From contig JACRMQ010000007.1 of the NCBI GenBank assembly GCA_016214905.1, positions 1-64,000 on the forward strand: a DNA stretch of 64,000 bases, read 5' to 3'. Source of the stretch: Ignavibacteriales bacterium (GTDB taxonomy: Bacteria; Bacteroidota; Ignavibacteria; UBA10030; SZUA-254). A program made the position numbers and the translations under genes. Shown piece by piece: positions 57,780 through 64,000 of this stretch. The notes beneath the pieces were generated by a model, which ran no database searches, was not told where the DNA came from, and worked only from the letters and a program-made list of their open reading frames with translations. Positions within the stretch are counted from its first letter, which is position 1. Every line of letters begins with the position of its first letter.

Positions 57780-58609
57780 CGTAAACTTTCTTCGAGGATT
57801 AGAGAAACATTTGTTTTCTCATCGCGATATTTTATGATGATTGGTGTGTATAGCGAAAGTTGGTACTCACGCGCGAATTGGTTATCCATCTGTCTGCTTC
57901 CCGGCACTATAACCGCTCCCTCGGGAATTGTTAGAGGGTTTGTAGCCGAACTACGGTGAATGGTTTTCTTCGCTATATCATAGACGGGTGTCGCTCTGGT
58001 CAGTATAACGCCGGCAGCCAGAACGGCGTTTTTCTTCACTATCGTGCCTTCATAAACACCGCAATTACCACCGATGAATACGTCGTCTTCAATAATAACT
58101 GGCATAGAACCAACAGGTTCCAGAACTCCGCCAATTTGAGCGGCTGCACTCAGATGAACCCGCTTACCGATTTGAGCGCACGATCCGACCAGCGCGTGCG
58201 AATCTATCATCGTACCTTCATCAACATACGCCCCGATGTTAACATACGAAGGAGGCATCATCACAACTCCCTCGCCAATGAACGCGCCGTCGCGAACGAT
58301 ACTGCCGCCAGGAACGATCCGAACACCGTGATTGACCGAGAATTGCCGGACACCCATAGTATCTTTATCGAAGAATTGAAAAACATCATCTTCCGACATT
58401 TCACTCAGTTCACCGATTCGGAAAGCGAGAATAATTCCCTTCTTGACCCACTGGTTAACACACCACCAACCGCTGTAGTAATCAGCCGAGCGAACCTCTC
58501 CGCGGTTCAATGCGATCTTTAATTCATCTATCGCTTGCAATGCGTCGTTTCGGTTTATTTCCTCAACCGGCATATCGTACATTTTCTCGATAATTTGTTG
58601 TAGAATCAT
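57776..58609 (-). CDS. dapD: Tetrahydrodipicolinate N-succinyltransferase
   Basis: The 277-aa product has an N-terminal helical domain and a left-handed beta-helix of hexapeptide repeats (about 100-230, e.g. GAFIGEGVVMMPPSYVNIGAY, DEGTMIDSHALVGSCAQIG). Length matches E. coli DapD. It succinylates tetrahydrodipicolinate in the succinylase branch of diaminopimelate synthesis. Its start overlaps the dapA stop by 4 bp. Confidence 0.94.
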   Translation of the reverse strand: MILQQIIEKMYDMPVEEINRNDALQAIDELKIALNRGEVRSADYYSGWWCVNQWVKKGIILAFRIGELSEMSEDDVFQFFDKDTMGVRQFSVNHGVRIVPGGSIVRDGAFIGEGVVMMPPSYVNIGAYVDEGTMIDSHALVGSCAQIGKRVHLSAAAQIGGVLEPVGSMPVIIEDDVFIGGNCGVYEGTIVKKNAVLAAGVILTRATPVYDIAKKTIHRSSATNPLTIPEGAVIVPGSRQMDNQFAREYQLSLYTPIIIKYRDEKTNVSLILEESLR

Positions 58610-59499
58610 TTTAGATTTAATTCCTTCAAAATATTTTTCATTGTCTGCCTGTGCTTGTCGCTCAACGGAACGAGCGGTAGACGGTAATTTTCTTCGATCA
58701 ATCTCATCGATGAAAGAATCGCTTTCACGGGTATCGGACTTGATTCAATAAAATTAAAATTCATCAAATCAAGCAGATAGTTATGAAGTTTCAATGCTTT
58801 ACTGAATTCACCCTTCAAACAAAATCTAACCATATCTGAAAATAATTTAGGAGTTATATTTGATACGACAGAAATAATACCATCAGCACCTAGGGTGATA
58901 AGAGGCAATGTGATTGCATCGTCGCCCGACCAAACAGCGAAACCGTCAGGTCGATTTTTGAGGATTTCCATAATTTGTCCGAAGTTTCCGGATGCTTCTT
59001 TAATCCCGACAATATTCGGAAAATCTTTTGCAAGGCGAATTGTTGTTGATGCGTCCATATTACTTGCTGTTCTACCGGGCACGTTGTACATAATAATTGG
59101 GGCGTCGATTGCAGCGGCGATTGACGCATAATGCCGGTAAAAACCTTCTTGCGTGGGTTTATTATAGTATGGACAAACGGAAAGAATTCCGTCCGCTCCC
59201 TCTGCCAGCATATGTTTCGCAAGCGTTATAGCGTGGCGCGTTGAATTACTGCCGGCACCCGCGATGATTTTTACTTTACCATTCACATATTTAACAACAG
59301 TCTTAACCACCAACGCCTGTTCATCTTCTGTCAGAGTGGCGCTTTCACCCGTTGTTCCCGCCGGAATGATCGCCTCAACACCGCCTTTGATTTGAAACTC
59401 AACAATTTTTTTTATCGACTTGATGTCGATTTCATCGCCGGCAGTGAAAGGGGTTATAAGCGCAGTGCCTGTGCCTCGAAAAAATATTTTTCTTTTCAT
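58606..59499 (-). CDS. dapA: 4-hydroxy-tetrahydrodipicolinate synthase
   Basis: The 297-aa TIM barrel has GTGTALITPF at the N-terminus, GTTGESATL, YYNKPTQEGFYRHY, MYNVPGRTASNM, and the Schiff-base Lys in VGIKEASGNFGQ (about 165). It condenses pyruvate with aspartate semialdehyde, the first committed step to diaminopimelate and lysine. It lies 6 bp after dapB and overlaps dapD. Confidence 0.96.
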   Translation of the reverse strand: MKRKIFFRGTGTALITPFTAGDEIDIKSIKKIVEFQIKGGVEAIIPAGTTGESATLTEDEQALVVKTVVKYVNGKVKIIAGAGSNSTRHAITLAKHMLAEGADGILSVCPYYNKPTQEGFYRHYASIAAAIDAPIIMYNVPGRTASNMDASTTIRLAKDFPNIVGIKEASGNFGQIMEILKNRPDGFAVWSGDDAITLPLITLGADGIISVVSNITPKLFSDMVRFCLKGEFSKALKLHNYLLDLMNFNFIESSPIPVKAILSSMRLIEENYRLPLVPLSDKHRQTMKNILKELNLK

Positions 59500-59505
59500 A
59501 ATATT

Positions 59506-60243
59506 TTAGATTGAAGTGATTACATCTTTCATTGTATAAATACCTTTTTTCCCTTTAAGAAATTCTGCCGCAATAAGAGCGCCCATCGCGAATCCTGTCC
59601 TGTTTTTCGCAGTATGCACAAGCTCTATCGTATCGGCTTCGGAATCGAAAATAACCGCGTGCTTGCCTACAACATTGCCGACGCGTGTTGACGAAATATG
59701 AAGCTCGTCGGGTTTCAATTGTTTGTGAGGAGTTTCTTGAAACATTTTTCTTTTCCGCCTCATATTGCCGATTAAAATTTGAGCGAGTGTTAAAGCTGTT
59801 CCGCTCGGACTATCTGTTTTACCTCTATGATGAGTTTCTTGAATAGCCGGATCGTAGCAGTCGAATTTTTCAAAAATATGCGACGTGGAAGATAATATTT
59901 GATAAAATATATTCATACCGAGAGAAAAGTTAGGAGAATAAAGAAAACCTATTTTATTCACCTTTACAATTTTCTCGACCTCTTTGATTTTATCGTACCA
60001 ACCGGTTGTACCAATCACCATATTCTTACCGAGCTCGGCAACTGCCTTGATATTTTCAACGACGGCGGTTGGAACCGAGAAATCTATGCAAACATCAACA
60101 TCTTTGAGGGCATCTTTTGTTATACCCATCGCCCTTAAGTTATTTTCGATTGTAAAAATCTTTTTGAGAATTATATTCTTTTCTTTTGCTAAACGCTCCA
60201 CTTCCTTCCCCATATTTCCATATCCAAACAGTGCAATATTCAT
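59506..60243 (-). CDS. dapB: 4-hydroxy-tetrahydrodipicolinate reductase
   Basis: The 245-aa product has the NAD(P) loop ALFGYGNMGKEVERLAKEK, GTTGWYDK, SPNFSLGMNIFYQ, and the catalytic stretch ETHHRGKTDSPSGTALTLAQ with the His/Lys pair. It reduces the dapA product. Its start overlaps the pfkB-like stop by 4 bp (ATGA), so the genes are translationally coupled. Confidence 0.95.
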   Translation of the reverse strand: MNIALFGYGNMGKEVERLAKEKNIILKKIFTIENNLRAMGITKDALKDVDVCIDFSVPTAVVENIKAVAELGKNMVIGTTGWYDKIKEVEKIVKVNKIGFLYSPNFSLGMNIFYQILSSTSHIFEKFDCYDPAIQETHHRGKTDSPSGTALTLAQILIGNMRRKRKMFQETPHKQLKPDELHISSTRVGNVVGKHAVIFDSEADTIELVHTAKNRTGFAMGALIAAEFLKGKKGIYTMKDVITSI

Positions 60244-61178
60244 AACTCAATCTCCGTTTCTGAATAATCGTAAACTGAAAATTTTGATAACTTCTCGATT
60301 TGCTGTGAACCGGGAAGTTGGGCGTTGAGTGAGGCAACTCTGTTTGCGAATTTTGTCGCTGTCGAGATGTTTTTTAATTTTAGATAATACGCACAGTATG
60401 CCGCGCCAAAAACATCTCCACAACCTGTTGTATCTGTTGACGCATCCGGTTCGAAAGCAGGATAATCGATGCGCTTAATTCGTTTATGAACATCTATAAA
60501 AACAGTGCTTCCCAACTTTCCACGTGTAATATGCAGAGCTTTTGTATCTAATGCAAGAATTTGATTCGCAAGTTGTTCGTCGGATAATTTCTGACCGGTT
60601 ATACTCGCCGCTTCTGCTTCGTCCATTTGAACCGCGTGCAGCATGAACAGCCACCTCCGCCATGTTTCAACTGCTTTATAATAGCGTGTGAAATCTTCTC
60701 TTATGCCGCAGGGCAAACAATGAACATCGAGATAAATGGGCGTCTTACCGTCGCGCGTTTCCATCCGTATCTCATCGAGAGTATCGAGATTTATATCGAA
60801 TCCGGAAATCATGTTGATCAGAATCAAATCCGTTTGAAGAAACGGTTTTATTTTTTTCCACGGGATCGGTTCCGCGATTTGTTTTGAGCATTCAATTCTT
60901 TTTTCTTTTGATGAATATGTTAACCGGACCCGATTTGTTTGTCCATTGAATTTGAATATCCCCGATGTGTCAACATTGGGATAACGTTTCAAGATGTCGA
61001 TGAAATCATCGTAATCCGCTTTTCCGATTCCGAATACAGGTAATATCCGATCATTGCTCCGCAAAATATTCGCGAGTGTTGCAACCGTGAAATATATCCC
61101 GCCCGGATTTTGAGTTTCTTTTCCGTCTGGTTGTTCAATCACATCGTAGCATGGATGACCGATTACCGTGATAGTCAT
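60240..61178 (-). CDS. PfkB-family sugar/nucleoside kinase
   Basis: The 312-aa product has the PfkB fold. The N-terminus ends in a Gly-rich segment NPGGIYFTVATLANIL. The C-terminal anion-hole signature is DTTGCGDVFGAAYCAYYL (about 245), with the catalytic Asp in GCGD. The usual first motif is less conserved. The sugar is unknown. Its position between the HisA-like gene and dapB is unusual; no clear pathway connects them. Confidence 0.85.
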   Translation of the reverse strand: MTITVIGHPCYDVIEQPDGKETQNPGGIYFTVATLANILRSNDRILPVFGIGKADYDDFIDILKRYPNVDTSGIFKFNGQTNRVRLTYSSKEKRIECSKQIAEPIPWKKIKPFLQTDLILINMISGFDINLDTLDEIRMETRDGKTPIYLDVHCLPCGIREDFTRYYKAVETWRRWLFMLHAVQMDEAEAASITGQKLSDEQLANQILALDTKALHITRGKLGSTVFIDVHKRIKRIDYPAFEPDASTDTTGCGDVFGAAYCAYYLKLKNISTATKFANRVASLNAQLPGSQQIEKLSKFSVYDYSETEIEL

Positions 61179-61224
61179 GATCTTTAAGAATTATTTATGT
61201 CGTTGTTTTTCAAAATAATCATAT

Positions 61225-61974
61225 TCATATTCTCGCCGTGTAAGGATAATTTCCTTTTTCGCACATGCGCCATATTTGTTGACAAGAAAATTTATTTTCG
61301 TACAAAGCCCTGCCGATGATCACCGAATCAACTCCGATCGTTTCCAACTTTTGAAGAGCCAGCAAGTCCTTAAGACTTGTTACGCCGCCGGAAACTGTAA
61401 TTCTCATTTTAGTATTTTCAGCGATGAGTTTGATAGATTCCATATTGATTTCGCGCGAACTGTTTTTTGCAATGACATCGGTGTATATGATTCGCCTGAA
61501 GCCGAGACCCTTCGCGTTAAGCGCCACGGAAATCGGAGTTAATCCCGTATCGGCACCGTCTCTGAATTTTGTCCTGAAATTTTCCGCGTCAATCGCAAGC
61601 ACAACTTTACTCGCGTTGAATTTATCGATACACTTTTTCGCTTCGTCAGGATTTTCAATAAACATTGTTCCGATAACGGCGCGATAAATCCCGTTATCCA
61701 TAGCATCTTTCACCGCGTTAAAAGTCCGCAGACCGCCGCCAAGTTCAATCGGTATATCAACGGTTCGCACCATACTTTTGATGATATCGAAATTCACCGG
61801 GAATCCGGTTCTAACGGCATCGAGATCGGTTACATGAATAGATTTCGCGTTCTCTTTACGCCACAGTTTTGCCATTTCAATAGGATCGTTGCTATAGAGT
61901 TCGCCGCTGGTACTTCGCGTGGAACGGACACATTTCCCGGCTAAAATCTCTATTGACGGAATAACGAGAAGCAT
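61225..61974 (-). CDS. HisA-like TIM-barrel isomerase with altered catalytic residues
   Basis: The 249-aa product is homologous to HisA/HisF (LDAVRTGFPVNFDII, IELGGGLRTFNAVKDAMDNG, IGTMFIENPDE, ITVSGGVTSLKDLLAL). In HisA the first catalytic Asp lies in the IPAID motif; here the motif is IPSIEIL with Glu at that position. The second region, normally YTDIxRDG, reads YTDVIAKNSSRE and lacks the Arg-Asp-Gly. The second catalytic Asp (LAIDAENF) is kept. No other histidine genes lie near; it heads the dap operon. It may be an active but diverged HisA or a paralogue with another substrate. Confidence 0.8.
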   Translation of the reverse strand: MLLVIPSIEILAGKCVRSTRSTSGELYSNDPIEMAKLWRKENAKSIHVTDLDAVRTGFPVNFDIIKSMVRTVDIPIELGGGLRTFNAVKDAMDNGIYRAVIGTMFIENPDEAKKCIDKFNASKVVLAIDAENFRTKFRDGADTGLTPISVALNAKGLGFRRIIYTDVIAKNSSREINMESIKLIAENTKMRITVSGGVTSLKDLLALQKLETIGVDSVIIGRALYENKFSCQQIWRMCEKGNYPYTARI

Positions 61975-62224
61975 CGATCTATTTATGGATTATCATATGA
62001 TTTACTAAATTACGATGAACTAAAAATGCAGAAAATTTATATGAAATTCAAACATTGGAATTCAAGGAGAATGATTTAAAACACCCCTCCCGCATCCGCT
62101 TCAGACTAACTTGAATTTCGAATATCGAATAGACGAATTATAAACTCTAATTTAAACTTTCAATAAAGATTTTACGATTTAACGATTAATTAGGATTGAA
62201 CTTTCTCCCTGATTATATTTTATT
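61975..62224. other. Divergent promoter region between the dap operon and hrpB
   Basis: This 250-bp A/T-rich spacer separates the HisA-like gene (minus) and hrpB (plus). It should hold both promoters, but I cannot point to a well-spaced pair. No gene or repeat is seen. Confidence 0.35.
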
Positions 62225-64000
62225 ATGACTCAAGCAAAACCGCTTCCAATAGATGCCGTCATCCCTGAACTTCACGCTGCGTTCAAACGCAAACGCAACA
62301 TCGTTCTTTCTGCCGATCCCGGCGCCGGAAAAACAACGCGCGTTCCGCTTGCGCTAATAGACGAACCGTGGCTTAACGGGAAAAAAATTATCATGCTTGA
62401 ACCGCGGCGTTTAGCGGCTACGCGCTCGGCATCGTTCATGGCACAACAGATTGGGGAGCGGGTTGGCGAAACAATCGGCTACCGGATACGCGGCGAGACA
62501 CGTGTCGGTAAATCGACCCGTATCGAAATTGTAACGGAAGGAATACTAACTCGATTTTTGCAGCACGATCCGTCTTTGGCTGATGCAGGATTGGTAATCT
62601 TTGATGAATTCCATGAGCGAAGCATTCACGCCGATCTCGGCTTAGCGCTGACTCTCGATGTTCAGGAAAATCTCCGCAACGACCTTCGCATTCTCGTAAT
62701 GTCGGCAACACTCGATGGCGTCGCAATCGGTTCGCTTCTCGGCGATTCTGAAATTGTAAAAAGTGAAGGCAGATCGTTCCCCGTTGAAACAATTTATCTT
62801 AAACAACAGCACAACGAATATATCGAACCGCTCGTTGCCGCAACAGTTGCGCGCGCGTTGCGTGAGAACTCGGGAGACATACTTGTTTTTCTTCCGGGTC
62901 AGCGCGAGATAAGAAGAGTGGATTCCATTCTCAGAGAAAAAAAACTTCCTGAAGATGCTGAAGTTCACCTCTTGTTTGGAGATGCTTCTCCCGCACTTCA
63001 ACAGAAAGCTCTTGCTGCGGGCGTGAATGGAAAACGTAAAGTCATTCTCTCAACAAGCATTGCTGAAACAAGTCTTACTATAGATGGTGTAAGTGTTGTT
63101 ATAGATTCAGGACTTTCACGCGTACCGAAATTCGATCCGAGACGGGGAATGTCGGGACTTGTAACCTTTCCTGTTTCACAAGCCAGTGCCGATCAACGGC
63201 GTGGGCGCGCCGGCAGACAACAACCCGGTGTTTGCTATCGGTTATGGACCGAACGGCATCATCCGCAGTTGCATAAATTTTCACAACCTGAAATTTTATC
63301 TACCGATCTCGCACCATTAGCATTGGAACTTGCACTCTGGGCCACGCCAAACGGAGAAGGACTTCGATTTCTCGATCCGCCACCGACACCGCATTTAAGT
63401 CAGTCTATTACACTTCTAAAAGAACTTGGTGCGGTCGACTCGAAAGGTGGTAAACTTACAAATCATGGCAAGGCAATGAGCGAACTCGGCATTCATCCTC
63501 GTTTCGCGCACATGCTTATTCGCGGTAAAGAGCTTCGCATTGGCGCACTTGCATGCGATGTCGCCGCACTTCTTGAAGAGCACGACCTTTTACGCGGCGA
63601 TGCCGATGCAGAGATTGATTTACATTCGCGATGGGTCGCACTTCACGGTAAACGCGTTAAAGATTCATTCGCCCGTGACCGCGCCCTAGCACAGTCATCG
63701 CGTTTAATGGATTTGTTAGGTGTTCTCAATAAAAATAAATCCGGAGAAAAACTGGGTGTATTATTGGGACTTGCATATCCTGAACGAATCGCAAAACGCC
63801 GTGAAGAGGAAAGTTTGAAGTATCAATTCGCTGGAGGAACCGGAGGTATTTTACCTAAAGGAAGCACGCTTTCGAAAGAAGAATATCTTGCCGTTGCGGA
63901 TGTTGACGGAGCGGGTAGTGAAGTAAAAATATTTTTAGCCGAACCGATTTCGGAAAAAGAAATTTTTGAGAACTTTGCAGAGCTACTTAACGACGAAGAA
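62225..64000 (+). CDS. hrpB: ATP-dependent helicase HrpB, N-terminal part (runs off window)
   Basis: An ATG at 62225 opens a frame that continues to the window end (592 codons, no stop). Motifs of DEAH-box helicases are in order: ADPGAGKTTRVP (Walker A), EPRRLAATRSASFMA (Ia), FDEFHERSIHADL (DExH), VMSATLDG (III), ILSTSIAETSLTIDGV (V), and QRRGRAGRQQPGVCYRLW (VI). The order and the C-terminal HA2-like region fit HrpB rather than HrpA. Full-length homologues are about 820-840 aa, so roughly 240 residues are missing. RNA substrate and role are not established in most bacteria. Confidence 0.94.
   Translation, partial: MTQAKPLPIDAVIPELHAAFKRKRNIVLSADPGAGKTTRVPLALIDEPWLNGKKIIMLEPRRLAATRSASFMAQQIGERVGETIGYRIRGETRVGKSTRIEIVTEGILTRFLQHDPSLADAGLVIFDEFHERSIHADLGLALTLDVQENLRNDLRILVMSATLDGVAIGSLLGDSEIVKSEGRSFPVETIYLKQQHNEYIEPLVAATVARALRENSGDILVFLPGQREIRRVDSILREKKLPEDAEVHLLFGDASPALQQKALAAGVNGKRKVILSTSIAETSLTIDGVSVVIDSGLSRVPKFDPRRGMSGLVTFPVSQASADQRRGRAGRQQPGVCYRLWTERHHPQLHKFSQPEILSTDLAPLALELALWATPNGEGLRFLDPPPTPHLSQSITLLKELGAVDSKGGKLTNHGKAMSELGIHPRFAHMLIRGKELRIGALACDVAALLEEHDLLRGDADAEIDLHSRWVALHGKRVKDSFARDRALAQSSRLMDLLGVLNKNKSGEKLGVLLGLAYPERIAKRREEESLKYQFAGGTGGILPKGSTLSKEEYLAVADVDGAGSEVKIFLAEPISEKEIFENFAELLNDEE

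Overview
The window looks like a chromosomal segment of a Gram-negative bacterium of the Bacteroidota/Chlorobiota/Ignavibacteriota (FCB) group, most likely Ignavibacteria-like. Three things support this. One large secreted protein ends in a type IX secretion (type A) sorting tail with the NYPNPFNP motif. There are lipid A/Kdo genes (waaA, kdsB, a GT9 heptosyltransferase). The genes use Shine-Dalgarno sites, matching the anti-SD at the 16S 3' end. The placement is by recognition, not by computed phylogeny.

Layout. 1-2.9 kb: a minus-strand rRNA operon read 16S, tRNA-Ile(GAT), tRNA-Ala(TGC), 23S (cut by the window edge), with a very good sigma70-type promoter and two boxA-like sites. 2.9-6.5 kb: heptosyltransferase-waaA-larC. 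6.5-14.2 kb: a secreted beta-propeller-like protein, a macro-domain protein, a cNMP/GAF histidine kinase, then a divergent pair encoding a four-repeat exported protein and an Omp85-like barrel, and a SUI1/YciH protein. 14.3-17 kb: ybbR-pdxJ and, upstream, a self-contained two-gene bacterial-microcompartment shell operon with its own promoter and terminator. 17-25.8 kb: asmA, ksgA, a PAP2 enzyme and a 1346-residue T9SS cargo protein.

25.8-30.8 kb is the most unusual part. Five co-oriented minus-strand genes, all unfamiliar or poorly characterised, are separated by imperfect palindromes of about 130-155 bp. These are bounded by RYYYAAC/GTTRRRY-type core sites and share a TAACGT start. They look like integron attC sites, so the region reads as a gene-cassette array without an integrase in the window (CALIN-like). 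It is followed by a degenerate 21-bp repeat tract (31.05-31.37 kb), a small conserved-looking gene, and a repeat-rich intergenic region with a 36-bp palindromic element that recurs at 55.4 kb.

33-64 kb is mostly housekeeping. plsC-kdsB-DUF502-pyrG make phospholipid precursor and CMP-Kdo, with CTP supply. The complete mreBCD-mrdA-rodA elongasome cluster follows, then purN/purH, an LD-carboxypeptidase, a phosphoesterase, and a three-gene overlapping operon of unknown function (membrane protein, TPR protein, GATase-like protein). After these come an SDR and a Cys/Met-metabolism PLP enzyme. A tightly packed minus-strand operon then runs HisA-like, PfkB-like, dapB, dapA, dapD, rmlD-like, serS (lysine/diaminopimelate, hence peptidoglycan, supply). 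The window ends inside hrpB.
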